A stretch of DNA of 64,000 bases from Sphagnum compactum. Lineage: Eukaryota; Bryophyta; Sphagnopsida; Sphagnales. The first letter of the stretch is position 1. The number at the start of each line of letters is the position of its first letter. The notes below the pieces were generated by a model, which saw nothing but the letters and a program-made list of their open reading frames with translations, was not told the DNA's origin and made no database searches. Location: NCBI GenBank assembly GCA_965153455.1, contig OZ234498.1:4526001-4590000 (forward strand), written 5' to 3'. The position numbers were made by a program, and so were the translations under genes. Positions 48,147-60,637 of this stretch are shown here, piece after piece.

Positions 48147-49644
48147 ATTTCAGACTCTTCTCTAGCTCCAATGGCCAAATCCTCGAGAAAATCCGTCCTC
48201 TCCTTCTACAACCGGAAATGCATATTGCCTAATTTTGTAAAAAAATTCAAAAATTTTCTGATCATTTTCTAAAGGATGACAATGGCCCCATATAAAAGTG
48301 AAAAACTCTATAATGAATCTAAACACAATATCCTTGCCTACTGCAAATAAATGATAACTTCGAGAAACAAGCACCTCCATGCATGAAATGATAAACCCTC
48401 AGATCACAATTTTGGTGCAACATTAAAGCTCAAAATGTCCAGTCATATTGTATATAACATCTAGTGCATCCAATCATCACTTACACTCTGTAGAATTTCC
48501 ATAGAGGGCGGCAGCTACCAAACTGGTAGCCCGTTAGCAGTAATTCCTTCACTGCTGCTGCAGCTCAGCAATTACTGATAACAGGCTAGCTATTGGCAGC
48601 CCTACTCTGCATAAACACTATGTAATTCTTGTCTGTTTCAAGCATAGTTATCTTAGGAGGTCTGCCATCCTTCTCCAGTATTCTATGCACCTTTGTAATG
48701 CTCGTGTTTCATGGAGTCAGCCATCTCAATGGCTCCATTCTTTTCAACCAAGATTTAACCAACCCCTAATTCATGGCACTAATTTGAGGTCAACTCACAA
48801 TATAATTAGCCAGACTGAGATTTTTTTTGAATGTCACACAGATTAGCCATATAATAAGTGCTACACTCTTGCCCCCTCCCAATTTAAGTGCAATCCACAC
48901 TGATCATGTCCTTCATTTGATTGGCTCCATATTCTGGACATTCTGGACTTAATCTTCTTACCTCCAGGATAATCAGATCAGGGATCACCTGCTGTGTACA
49001 TCCATGAGATCACTGAAAGAGAAGTGCACTTGATGTGCAGACTATGAAGTTGCACTAGCAACCAAATCCATGAAGATAAACCATTTGCAGATGTAGAGGC
49101 TGCAACTCCGCATTGAGACAGGAATCTGGGCTTACCTGTGTGACAAGTACAGTAGAGAATAACTCGATGGTAGCAATGCAGTGATGGGTAGACCTATTAT
49201 CTATAAAGTATAGAATCTCAATGTACTGAATGAACTGGAAGAAGATCCACGTATTACTGTTGCTTTTCTATTCCAGCTTCTTGCTTGCCTGTGATGGAAG
49301 ATCAAAAGTTCATGAATTGCTTCAGGGGCAAATCAATGCGTCAGTCAAGAAGTCAAATGTGTTCCTGCTCGTTAAAACTGAAACCAGCACCAGAGAAAAT
49401 CAATAAATTCCTCAGAAAGGAAACTAGAGCAAACCCATTGCTTAATGAATGTTAGGCCATCTGACCACCTGCGAAAACAGACTCCACAAAATGGACAATG
49501 ACAAATGACAGGACCCCTGTCAAGAGAATGTGAAGACCAACCTGTGGCTGGAAGGTGGTCGAATGATGTTCTGATCAGGCCTTCAACAACAATCCCTGCC
49601 AAAATTTCCCCAGAAACACTAACTGTCCTACTAACAGGAGCACA
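48147..49644. other. Intergenic DNA between RMA and the ankyrin gene
   Basis: The RMA promoter side is on the left and the 3' side of the ankyrin gene on the right. It contains a fragment of the inverted-repeat element (48305-48340). No further gene is seen. Confidence 0.5.
48305..48340 (+). repeat. Fragment of the long-TIR element arm
   Basis: ACTCTATAATGAATCTAAAC and the following CACAATATCCTTGCCT match 1655-1689 with one difference over about 35 bases. It is a remnant or a very short derivative of the element at 1386-3707, within 200 bases of the RMA start codon. Confidence 0.75.
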
Positions 49645-52594
49645 TCAAAGAGTGTCCCTCTCATTTTCCAACCCTTCCTTGGGATACAAAGGAGGTTTCT
49701 TCTCCTTTTTACTCTTCCCCTTTTTCTCTCGCATTCGTTTCTTTTTCTCCTCCATGTCTACCCACAGGTAATCACTGGGAATTAGGAATGGATCAGCTTC
49801 CTCATCAAGCTGCTCCTCCAAACCACTAAGGGTACCTTCCTTTGACAAATTCTGTGACCCTCTGATCCAATAAAGCCAGGACCCATTTGTTGCTGCAGTA
49901 GGCACCTCTGCTGCTTTTGCATCCTGAAAATGCCGTGGGCTAGAGAGGGGAGTGGAGAACTCCTCTGAAGGTTTCATTTCCTCAAACTTAGTAAATGTGA
50001 CAACAACTCTGATGGTGGGGACCACTGGAATAGCCACCTGCCATATTGCGAAATCCACTTTGTCACTAAGCTATGAACTATGCACAGCTTGTCAGTTAGG
50101 GTGTGTTCATGAGAATCAAAAGAAAGAGACCAAAGAAAACAATTACATTTGAGCATCCAACAGACCTTGACAGGGAACGATCCTGCAGGCAGCTTGGTGG
50201 TAAGGAGCTCCCGCAGCCGGCGCACAGCCTTGACCTTGTTTGCCAGAATATCTAGAAGTGGCAACAATTCCTCTGTCTTCAAAGGGAAATCATGTGTCAA
50301 CCAAAGGATAGGTCTCAATCCTTTCTTGTACTCACTCTCTGAGGTGGCCTCAGACCTTAATGTACTTCGACGAGCCTTATTTTTCAATAACTCTTTGTGA
50401 GTGCTATTTCTAGGGCTACTGTGGCTACTGTAACTGCTACTGTGCAAGTTGGTTCCCTTTATCTCCTTTCCCTTTCCCTTGGCTAACAAAAGACCATCAA
50501 CATTAGAAGCTCTCCTGTCCACTGGTACCCGGTTCTCAAAAGAAGAAGTGAGTTGGCTGTCAACAGACCTCCGACCATCAACAGGCCTTCTTCTGTTCAC
50601 CTGCTTCCATTGGCTTTGACTTTCTGGTGCTGGACGTCCTGGGCTCTGGTTGGCCATTCTAAAGGTCTCACTACCAGAGCTCGATGCCTCAGACTGCTTA
50701 TCAGACAGCTGTTCATTTGATTTGACCGCCTCCAACTTTTTAGCATCCTCTCGCTTTAAGCTTTTCTTCCCCCAACCAAACCAATGCCCTTTCCTCTCCT
50801 CTTTCACAAAACCCAGGGATTCCCTGCTTCCATTCTGATTAGGTGTCTGCCGAACATCAGAATCATCATCTGGAAACCCATACTCATACTCCTCTGTCCA
50901 GTAGTCATAGCTTCCATTCTGGATGCCTTGATCATGCCTTCCCACACCATGTGAGCCTTCATCTCCATTCTCTACATTGTCAGATTTCAGGACAGATTCA
51001 AGCTGCTCCTTCTCTTCTACTGTCAGCAGATTGCTGTAGTCTTCTTCAGCCTCACCTTCTTGCCTGTCACTTTCAACCGCAAAGAGCTCCTCATCGGTCA
51101 TCGCTCCAGGAACTCTTCTAGACCTTACACTCACCTGTACATGAACCAAATTGGCATACATTTGGGAAACCAAAATATAAGCTCACTATAACAGTACATA
51201 AAACTCACAGTGCATTCCTCAATTATTCAGATTCTTCCACATTTCCAGACCATGTTTAGCTCCAGAGAAGTCCACATAGATTTGACTTGAAAGCTAAGAA
51301 CAAGAAACACCAACCTGCACATTGTGCATGTCATAAATCTTGGCCTTCCAGGAACCAACCATCTCTGTTTTCTCTTGGCGCCTCCAAGTGGTCTGGGCCA
51401 CAAGTTCTGCCTGCATGACATCAATGCCTGTCACAGGCAGCCTCTTTCAGCCATTTCACATGAACACAACAAACAGCCTTGTGTGCTTGCATACACACTG
51501 GCAACTATACTTCTCTTGCTTGGTGTTGTAAGACTGTCATATCTTGGGCACTCTATACACAACCTACATTGACCACAAATCCTTCTGATTTGAACAAAAT
51601 ACATCCCACCTTCTTAAGGTCAAATTGCATTTCAGATCTTGAGCCCAGGCTGCTCTGGCACAACTCTAACATATCTCTAGCTTCAGCATCTCAAGCATAT
51701 TCATTGCTGCATTGATATAGATAACTTGAAATGCATGTCTTGCTGTGATTAGATATAGGAGCAGACATTGAAAAAATGAGAAGGATGCTAACCTGGCCTG
51801 TACATATTGGTCCGTGACATTGCTGCAACTTCTTGCACAATCTCAGCCTCTGATGGCTGAATACCGGCTCCTTCCAAAGCATTCGACACCTCCTTATCTT
51901 TGTGAGTTAAGACGCAAAGCGTGCCTGGGGCGAGCTTTCCATCCTCGCTTCCATCACCCAAGAATAAGAAACTCTGGTCTGACCTGTGGATTCGAAACCC
52001 ATCAAAACCAGCAAGAGTCATGTCCGCCCTAAGATTTGAACCCCGTTTCCATATTCGGTAAGTGTCAGATGGAGCAATGCGACCTATGAAAGGAATCACT
52101 GAACTCTCAAAATGGAAAGTGATTTCCATGTAAAAGTCCCGCATGCGCTGCATAGTGGCTGAAAGACGAGGAAGACGGCGGCACCACTTGGCCCATGCCA
52201 TAGGTTGGTAATGCCGGGTTATGATGACAGCAATCTCTTCCTCTCTTGCACACACAGCTTCTTGCAATGCACTCCACCCTTGCTCATTTTGCAAGCTCCA
52301 GTCTGCTCCTGCACTCATCAACATCTCCACAGCTTTGCTATCACTGAGACGAACTGCCAGGTGCAAGGGTGTTTCCCGACCAGGCACATCACGTCTGTCA
52401 ATAACTTTGGACACATCATCAGCCTGCTGCTCGGCTTCTATTGATTGTGCTTCTGTAGTAACCTCACCAGCTCTTGCAGGCCGGGGCAGTGTGGAAAGGA
52501 TGTGGCACAGGGTAGCATGGTCCCGCTGGGCCACAGCAGTATGCACTGGACTATGTGCATATAGTGCACAATTGACTCCCACAAACTGAGCCAT
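49645..52594 (-). CDS. Ankyrin-repeat protein with GPCR-chaperone (ANKRD13-like) domain
   Basis: Coding exons 52594-51793, 51427-51315, 51134-50166 and 50037-49645 have GT-AG borders and consistent phases; the product is 758 aa. Residues 12-130 hold ankyrin repeats (YAHSPVHTAVAQRDH, ETPLHLAVRLSDSKAVEMLM, GWSALQEAVC). The region after about 135 matches the plant GPCR-chaperone-1 family: RRLPRLSATMQRMRDFYMEI, SDTYRIWKRGSNLRADMTLA, QSFLFLGDG, the MVGSWKAKIYDM block, and near the end ILWLTHDFPL, PLLDILANKVKAVRRL and PVVPTIRVVVTFTKF. A long acidic/serine-rich linker (about 320-580) makes it longer than Arabidopsis relatives of about 640 aa as I recall them. The C-terminus is lysine-rich. Animal relatives bind ubiquitinated membrane cargo; the plant role is poorly known. 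The start was chosen at the ATG whose MAQFVG...YAHSPVH matches family starts; upstream frame remains open without an ATG. Confidence 0.93.
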
Positions 52595-52662
52595 ATGGTC
52601 TTCTTCCACTTTCCAAGTCGCCTTCACATGTGTGTGATGCTTCACACTAGCCAAAACCTTTC
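52595..52662 (-). other. Leader part of the ankyrin-gene first coding exon
   Basis: An acceptor CTTCTACAG/GAAAGG on the minus strand marks the 5' border at 52662. The frame from here to the ATG at 52594 is open (GKVLASVKHH ... WKVEEDH). Confidence 0.45.
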
Positions 52663-53899
52663 CTGTAGAAGATAGCCTCTGCCTCAAACTAAAGACTTCC
52701 TAATCTAATCCTGTTGTCCACCAGCACACTTGGTGTACATCAGCAATAATACCCTAGACAAAACCACTATGGTATTAACACAATGCTACCCTCATCATCG
52801 CAAGCAACAGGCTCCCTACTGTTGTTTTCTTTGCTTCAGTAGACAAATGAGCCTACAGTACAATGCTGCAGCCATATTGAGCATATGTCCAAGCTCCCTC
52901 AACCCCTCTAAAATTAGGTCAGATAGCTTTGACACCAGCTGGAAAACACTGCTCAAACACTCCCACCCACTAGTCTGAATGCCACTAGTAACATTGGAGT
53001 ACCATCAGCAACAAATTGCTTCCCTTGTCAACAAGGCAGTCCATCAAGTTCTCTGACAGACAAAACTGGCTGCTAGCCCACTGCCCCATCACAAACATTC
53101 CTCAACACCTCAAGGCAGGTCAGCTTTGCTGTTATACTCTTTGCTTCAATGATTATCTGCATTCTGACAGAACCACAATTGTATATGTCAGTGGATGCCC
53201 TAATCCCTTCCCTCTACCTGTGACATCATTTTCCAACATGGAAAACATTTTTGATATTTTCTCTCTTCAACCCTGTTGATCCAGGCAGAAAGAACACTAA
53301 CATGAAGCCCAAAAAGAAGTGCAGCACTCTGTGAAGACAAACTAAACCAGGCTTAACTCTCATCAGTTTCTGAACGAAACCCTAACTCCACTTTGGCTGA
53401 ACTCTCCTCTCTTCCTGCCTTCTCTGTCTGTCTTTCTGCCTGGTGCTTAGGTATCCATCCGCCTCAGCACACATTGCCCGAACCCCAAACAAAGCGATCC
53501 ACAAGCTTCCCGACTACTAGCTTTCTGTCTACCATCTATTTCTATACAATCATTTTTTCTCCAGAAAAACTCTTCAAGTGGAGTTGAGAGAATGAGAAAA
53601 GACAGTACTAGACTGCTTTGTTACAAGTATTTTCCAAAAAAAATAAAATCATACAAAAATAAACAGCAATGCTACTGCCTGTCTGCTGCCTGTCTGCTGT
53701 TGCTACAAAACAACCGACTTCTTCTCTCCCACGCAAGTTCAGAGAGGCCTCAAAAGCTCAAAGGACATGAACAAAACACACAGAGACAAAGAGACATAGA
53801 CAGAACCAAAAAAATAAAATAAAAATTACAACAAAAAAAGAAAAAAAAGATTGTTGCACATGAAAGCGCAGAAAGCTGTGATCAGGAATAAGTATTCAC
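52663..53899 (-). other. Probable 5' intron of the ankyrin gene
   Basis: The interval is bounded by the donor at 53899 and acceptor at 52663 described above. It contains AAACCCTAA at 53378 and no recognisable coding exon. Confidence 0.35.
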
Positions 53900-54059
53900 C
53901 TGCTTGAAGCTCCAAAGTAGGATCCGAAAAAACTGCATAGTCCAATTCCCTTGCCGCCTCTACAGCATCGCCACCACCTCCTCCTCCGACGACGACGACG
54001 ACAACGACAGCGGCAGCAGCTGCGAAGTCCGGGCAAAGGAACAAGAAGACACACAACAA
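53900..54059 (-). other. Probable upstream exon of the ankyrin gene
   Basis: A good donor, CAAGCAG/GTGAAT on the minus strand, ends an open stretch at 53900 that reads VEAARELDYAVFSDPTLELQ. Its phase matches the acceptor at 52662, so the frame could continue into the ankyrin gene. No in-frame ATG exists in the exon, so it is most simply a 5' leader exon. The start limit is approximate. Confidence 0.35.
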
Positions 54060-54066
54060 GGGTCAC

Positions 54067-54200
54067 ATTTTGGACCGTCAGATCATAGACGCTTCGGAAT
54101 TTGGAGCGTCAGATCAGATCTCACAATGGACGGTCACAAATTTTGGACGGTCGGAATCAGACAGTAGTTGCCCCACCAATTTTGGACGGTCCGGATCACA
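54067..54200. repeat. Degenerate tandem TTTGGACGGTC repeats
   Basis: Five loosely repeated words lie in 130 bases: TTTTGGACCGTCAGATCA, ATTTGGAGCGTCAGATCA, AATGGACGGTCACA, TTTTGGACGGTCGGAATCA and TTTTGGACGGTCCGGATCA. They stand just upstream of the proposed first exon of the ankyrin gene, in its promoter position. Confidence 0.75.
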
Positions 54201-55122
54201 CGAAGGGAAACAAAGAGAACTCTTGCTCTAGAAAATCCTCAAATTAGGTACTACCAAAGTAAAATAATTAAAATTTTCTTTGGTTTTGGGTTTTGGTATT
54301 TAAAACAAAAAAAACAAAAAAAAAAAAACAAAAAAAGTGACCCTTGGTACCTTGGCAAGCTTTGAAACTAATTATATTATTTTCAGAAATATTGATTTTA
54401 TTTTTTTTCTCTCCATAAATTTTTGAAGAATCTTCAAGAGTATTTTAATTTGTCAAAATGAAAAATTCAAAAATTAATTAATTATTCGACAGACGTGGGT
54501 CCGATTTTTTGTATCTTCGAACCTATAATTTTTTTGTACCTATAAGTATTATTTGTTTCCGAGGTGGTTGACACATTCTTTAATTTAAATGAAAAACAAG
54601 CACTCTTCGAAGCGACTGGCTTCATTTTTAATTTAATTTAATTTATTTTAGTTCACGATGGTGTATGTATTATGGCTTCTTACAAGCAAAACATTCAACC
54701 CACTTTTCCATGAAAAAAAAATTTGTGGATCTGGATCTGACTTATTCCGGTTACAAATTTACAAATTAGACAAAGAAGAATTGTGCTGTACCACACCGAC
54801 AAGGTCACGAGGAAGGGGTTTATTTAATTTTTTTTAAAAACCTAACTTACGGTCAAGAGCAAATGTCATATAATTGTTTGCAGTTTCCTTAAAAACCCAT
54901 TTCATGAATGAAGAAGAATAGAGATCTTTTTTTTTTTTTTTTTTTGTGTTGGGGTAATTTAGACAAGTTGAATTTTGGAAACTCTTTCAGCATAATTATA
55001 CCCATGGAGTTTTCTGTTTGTCAAGGAAGAAATCATACGGAAAATTAATTAATTAACTAACTAATTACTTACATGTTTCTTTTCATGCATAGATGATTAA
55101 ATATAGAGAAGAATTTGAATGT

Positions 55123-55153
55123 TGGGGGGAAAGGGGGGGGGGGGGGGGGAAGG
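55123..55153 (+). repeat. Long G tract
   Basis: GGGGGG, AAA, a run of 17 G (55133-55149), AA, GGG. It could form a G-quadruplex and is also a site where assemblies often err. Confidence 0.9.
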
Positions 55154-55549
55154 GAAAAACTACAAAAGAAAAAGAAATGGGAGTTAGAGAGGGGACACAA
55201 AGAGAAAGGAGAAAGAAAGCCTGGCAACTTCATCTATGCTTATTGCAGATAAAAACTGAAAAATCAGGAATGAATTTATTTATTTATTTATTTTCCAAAT
55301 TTCTACCCAGATGTTGTGATTTTGTATTGAAGGGAAAAAATTAGCACCCCATGAAGGCAAGGAATGCAAACTGAAGAGACTGGTACAAAGTGTGTGGGTC
55401 TTTCCATCATTTGCTCAAATCCCGGACAATTTGTTCAGCAAAAGTTAAGTACAGTGTACTCTCAAACAGAGGGCATTACACAGATTCTATGCATATACAA
55501 AGACAGTCCTGCATTTCATTTCTAATACTAGGTTCTCTTAGTACATGAG

Positions 55550-55855
55550 ACGAAATAACTGGGACCCAGACTAGTTTTTCCAGCAATTTTGGTGGTAAAC
55601 TGAGTTTCATCCTGCCTTCCCTTTTTCCTGAGCGCCTCCACTGCCGCTACATATATATTTTCACTGCTCCTACCTCTACAGTTACTATAATTACTCTCGA
55701 ACCTTGTGCATTAAATGCTGAGCTTCATTATTTTATACTGAGATCCAATAAACTTTCCCTTACTTTGCGGGTACCACAGAAAAAAGGGGATAGGGGTGAA
55801 AGCCAAGGGCCCAACGACACGGTGAAGGCAGGGTGGTGACTTTACAGATAACTCT
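55550..55855. repeat. Dispersed repeat, copy 2
   Basis: Shares GAAATAACTGGGACCCAGACTAG-like, AAACTGAGTTTCAT, GAGATCCAATAAACTTTCCC, TACTTTGCGGG and GTGACTTTACAGATAACTCT words with 28795-29040. This copy has an extra internal segment. Confidence 0.65.
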
Positions 55856-56562
55856 AATATCCGAGCTAAATTCATCACTAGCTGTGACAAAAAAATGCAT
55901 CATACTCATGATCAAAGCAAAAATCTATAACCAACCCCATTTGGCATAACTTATATGATTTGATGTTCAACGGGTGGGTTGGGTTTGAGGGCTCACCTTG
56001 ATTGATTGATGATCATCACATCAAGAACTTTGTTCTCAAGTTATCAGCACTCTCCTGGATGAGATTGTTATGTACCCACTACCACCAGCTGCTGTGCCTG
56101 CAAATCACAAGAAACACACGCCATCAGAATTCATTGTCGGATACAACCCAATTTAGATCTGGCTGCATTAAACTTGAGTGGATCACTTGAGTGGATCATT
56201 ACTTTCTCCCCCAAACACGAAGCACATTTTCTAAAACACTGTACTTTCCCTACTGTTTGTATTTCTGTGGACTTGCAAAGTCCCCAGAAATTGGCTGTTT
56301 GTCAACAGGAAAGCAATTTTAGCAAAAAAACTTGCTGGGGAGTGAGTTCCTTCACAACAAAGGAGTTGAGTACTGTAACATTGACCAAAACTGCAGTTCA
56401 CTTTTGGAGGGAAATCATTAGACTTTCATTGCAAGAAGACTTTTAGTTTGTTTTGAGGGGAATCAATGAGTGGAGTTTGAAGGGAACCAGAACGGCTTCT
56501 TCTACCTGGATGAGATTTTCTTTTGAAGGAATACGTTTTCAGAAATTTTTTTTTCCCTCATA

Positions 56563-56745
56563 GGTATCACCCATTCCATTGTGTTGCCAAGTCCAAGGCC
56601 CCAGACAAATATCTGTCCACACACAAAAAAAACCCCGCACCCAGAATTTTTTTTGCATATCACCCATTCCATTGTGTTGCCAAGTCCAAGTCACTGGACA
56701 AATATTTGTACACATACCAAAAACCCCACACCCCACCCTACCCCA
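56563..56745. repeat. Tandem duplication of about 92 bases
   Basis: TATCACCCATTCCATTGTGT and TGCCAAGTCCAAG, then GACAAATAT and CACACA/ACACATA with an A run and a C-rich end, occur twice in a row. The second copy is diverged. Confidence 0.8.
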
Positions 56746-57221
56746 CCTTGAAGAAAACAGATCTGTGTTTGCTCGTCCTTGTTTATCCAGGCTCTGCAAA
56801 AGTTTTGTTTCTGCATGTGTCATGCTGCAGATCTGTGCTCTGTCAATCTGTGCATTTACAAACCATGCCTTCATAAACATCCCGACAACATTGGCCCCAC
56901 TCTCCTTCACAGGAGCACAATCTCTGTGATGCAGGTCACAGGTGCCATTCTGTGACAGTACTACATTTCTTCTTCTGTCCTTGTTGCAATCTGTAAAACA
57001 TGGAGTGATGAAACTTCAGGGTCATCCCCATCACTAGGATCTGGATTCTGTGTGCCTTCTGTTGAAGATCCAGAGAAAAAACTGCAAAACCTGCAGCAAA
57101 GAAAATGGGTGTACTTTGCAGAACAAATGAAAAGACATCAGTACAGTGCTCAGTTCTCTCAGTTTTATTATATCCTGTTTGGAATAAAGATGCTGGGGCT
57201 GATGCAGGTCCATAATATACA

Positions 57222-57249
57222 TTCAACCTTCAACCTTCAACCTTCAACC
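57222..57249. repeat. (AACCTTC)n short tandem repeat
   Basis: About four heptamer units, flanked on both sides by GGTCCATAATATAC, so the tract and its flank appear duplicated. Confidence 0.85.
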
Positions 57250-58394
57250 CAATGCTGGTCCATAATATACCTGGTCTCATTCCTTGTAACCTAACATGAA
57301 GATCTGCCCAATCTTGGTGCCCACCATCAACAAGCTGATTGCAGGCGGCTATGGGTTCAACTGAGAAACCCCTGCAACTGAAACTAAATCTACAACCCTA
57401 TAGAAGTTCCAGCCACCAATATTCCTGCTTGAAGATTTCATGTACAACATCAGTAACAATGTGAAATTGTCATATGTCTTAAGACCAAGAAAGCGAAAGA
57501 TGTATACCTCTACAACTGCAACATTGTTGTTTTTGGTTGATAGCAAATGGGGAATGCCTTTTGCTAAACCCAAAACCTGATAACTGGGAAGAATGGGTGG
57601 TGAGACCAGTGACACTCTGCTGCAGTAATCAAAGACCTGACATATATATATATATGCATCATCTGAGGTGATTTCAGCTGGTTCACAAGTTCAGACAGAT
57701 TGTTGAAACATGCACTGTTAATCTAAATAGAAGAGAGTTATACAAGCATTTTGTGCATTCTTGGCTTCTCTGCATGTTTCCATCAGCAAGTTGCTGCCAT
57801 GAAAAGCAAAACATATTACTTGTTGAACATGTGATAAATCTCCATGTTACAGATCCTGCCATCAACACAGCAGACAAAATCTTATCAGTTTCCAGTAAAA
57901 CCAAAGACTTCTAAGGGTTTGAAGTTCTGGTTCTCACTTTCGAGCAAGCAGTAGGGTTTAAGATCTTGGGCCAAAGACCTTAGGGATTTACAAGCCTAAG
58001 GAAGGGGACTGACTGAAAAGTCAAAAATGCCTGAAGCTCAACATACCTGCTAGCTTCCATCAGTGGCTGATGGTTCATTATGAAGCATCTCCACCACATT
58101 CTCCACCTGGAATGCAACAATACCAAAGTTAACAATTCAGCAAGAAAATGATGCAATGAATTCCCTTCCCGATAAATTCTATGGGGCATCAGTGACAAAG
58201 TACACAAGTCCCCCCTAATCTGCATCCATTGCCATCTCAAAAACAAAACTAAGGACATGCAGTCTCTGAACATCACCGTGTGGAAAGAAATTTTTTTGCA
58301 ATGATTATACAGTAGTGATTCCATGTCTTGGTACGAATATCATGCCGTTGATAGCAACTCTTGACTCTCAGGGGGCTGCTTTTTCAAGCTTTGT

Positions 58395-58560
58395 GGCTCT
58401 AAGTCCCAGATCAACTGTATTTTCTTCTACTTTCCTGAACAAGAGGAGGAAGCAAAAAGCAGATCTGCATCCTGGATCAACTGTAATTCTTTTCCTAAGC
58501 TTCAATGAACAAGAAGAGGAAGCAGAAGCAGATCTGGTTCCTGTATCAACTGTAGTTGCT
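58395..58560. repeat. Diverged ~70-base tandem repeat
   Basis: The words GATCAACTGTA, a T/C-rich stretch, GAACAAGA, GGAAGCA and AGCAGATCTG recur, with two clear units and the start of a third. No coding function is evident. Confidence 0.65.
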
Positions 58561-60637
58561 CTCTCTTTGTAGTGAATTGGCTTTTACTCTCAAATCTCTA
58601 CACAGCACCCAACATGAAGTTTGGAGAAGCTCCAAAAACAGAAAAGTCCATATTATTTTGTTTTCATTCCATCAACCTTTATTCTCATTAGCTTCAAATC
58701 CAGACCCAGACAAACTCCTGTACTCCTTCGTAACTCCTGGTGAAGTTTAGCAGGTCACAGATGAAAGTGTGGCGAGTACAGAAACCCTGTGTGCTTGGTC
58801 CAGTGTGCAAGATATTTCTGCAGGACTTCTTGGCACACTGGAAGAGGGAACGACTCATTGGCAAGCAGCTGGGAGAGAGGTGGGAGCAACAGCAGCAGCA
58901 AACCTGTACACTTCTGCAGAGGCCAGTGGATTCAGAGCTTCACATCCTGACCTACAACAACAATGCTGAAATCGGAACCCAGCAAAAAACAGATTCTTGT
59001 TGAGAATGAAATGCTTGAGATTCAATTGACTGAATAAAAACCAAAATCTTCAGAGATCTCTCTAGAGAAACTGCATTGGAAACCATCTGCAATTCACCCT
59101 TCTCTGGCAGATTCAACATTCCTGAACAGCAGAATTGAGTAGTTTGGATGGAGGATCCATGGATTAGAGAAGAGCAAATGAGCATTTTGAGACATGCATG
59201 TTCATGGTTTCTTCACAAAAGCTCATTCCAAAAGTCTGGCACTGACCGACCTCCTTCTGAAAGTTTGTGTCTGCATGGTAATCATCTTCTAGTATCTGGT
59301 GTCGGGAACTTCACTCTGACTTACCCCTCTTACACATTCAGAATCTTTCAAGTATAGAAATGTGTAACAACAACGGACTGTCCATGCCTGATCTAATGCA
59401 GTTTCTCTCTGTCAAGCTCCCTCCTAATCACTCAAACACAGGGAGACTCCCATGAAGGAAGGAAGCACACACACTTTCGCTTTACTGGCAGACCAGGAAT
59501 TGGTCTTCTTCACAGCTGAGCTCTCTACCATTGCAGATTTTGCTACTAGGTAGAAAGAAACAGAAAAACAAAGAAACAAAGAAACATACACCCTCTTTAA
59601 GCACAATTGACAGGAGCACAAGATGCGAGGTGATGTACCTCATGCTCCAACAGAACCACCAAAAAATCATGTTGGGTGTGGACTCTTGAAGATGGTTTGA
59701 AATTCTTCCCCTCCAAACAATACAGTACAAATGCCCAGAACAATGCATTCCAACAGAGCTTAAGCAGAAGATGGAATAAGGGCAAGGCAGAAAATGTTTA
59801 CCAAAACCACTCCTTTGTAATTGAAACTTTGTTGATACATCATCACCTGCAATTTTCCAAATGGGGTGGCTGAAAGCTGTAGCTCCAGCCACACAGCTGT
59901 GCCCCCCAGCTGGCCTAAATTCTTTCCTATGTAACAACTACATCTCTCTGATCACTTTGAGGTGATCTCCTAACATTTTTTTGCTTCTTCAAGCAATCCA
60001 CATTACCTGGAACAAAATTCCAACACTACAAACAGACTGGGAGAGGGTGGGGAAGAGGCCCCACAAAAGCTCTAGTTTTCTTTCAAAGGATTTCAGCAAC
60101 ATCTGCAGAAACTATACTTTGTTTTAAGGACCCACTGTCACTTCATGTCATGTGGAACTTCAGCACCTAGCTAAATTCTATACCCATAATGTGTGGCAAG
60201 GGATCTTTGCTAAAACCCTCTCTGAAATTTCTCTTCACCCCCTTTTTGAGCATGCCATCGCACCATGTCATTGCTTCAGTGAATTTCACAATCACCTCAT
60301 TCCAGATTGTAATCAGGTGAAGGTGTGAATGATTGATCCATCAAGGAACAAGTTTGAAGGCCAAGATTAAGCATACTTTGTGCAGGTCACACAAATAGAA
60401 GAGGAGTTGGAAGCACCCCTTTCCCTAGAATACAAGCATATAGTACAACAGCACCTGCCTCCTCTCTCAATCCCATCTGACACTCAAGATCAGCCAACCT
60501 GATGTTGGAATTTGTCATTGGTCAATGAACATTGCAAGTCCCATGTTGGAACTGGAGAAACAGCTGATACACAGGTTGGCGACCACTGCCTCTCTTATAA
60601 GATTGCATGCACCCACCAGAACTTCAAATTCACCCCC

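Larger units (their letters stand above)
54201..60637. other. Intergenic DNA with local repeats
   Basis: 54.2-55.3 kb is AT-rich with T runs and a long G run. 55.5-55.9 kb is a dispersed repeat. From 56 to 60.6 kb the DNA has more even composition and may hold the F-box gene's 3' untranslated region and unrecognised non-coding transcripts. Frames there show no known domain. Confidence 0.4.

Noticed and set aside
58315-58572. Possible coding exon in the ~70-base repeat
   Set aside because: The frame has no domain and its acidic/lysine runs follow directly from the nucleotide repeat.
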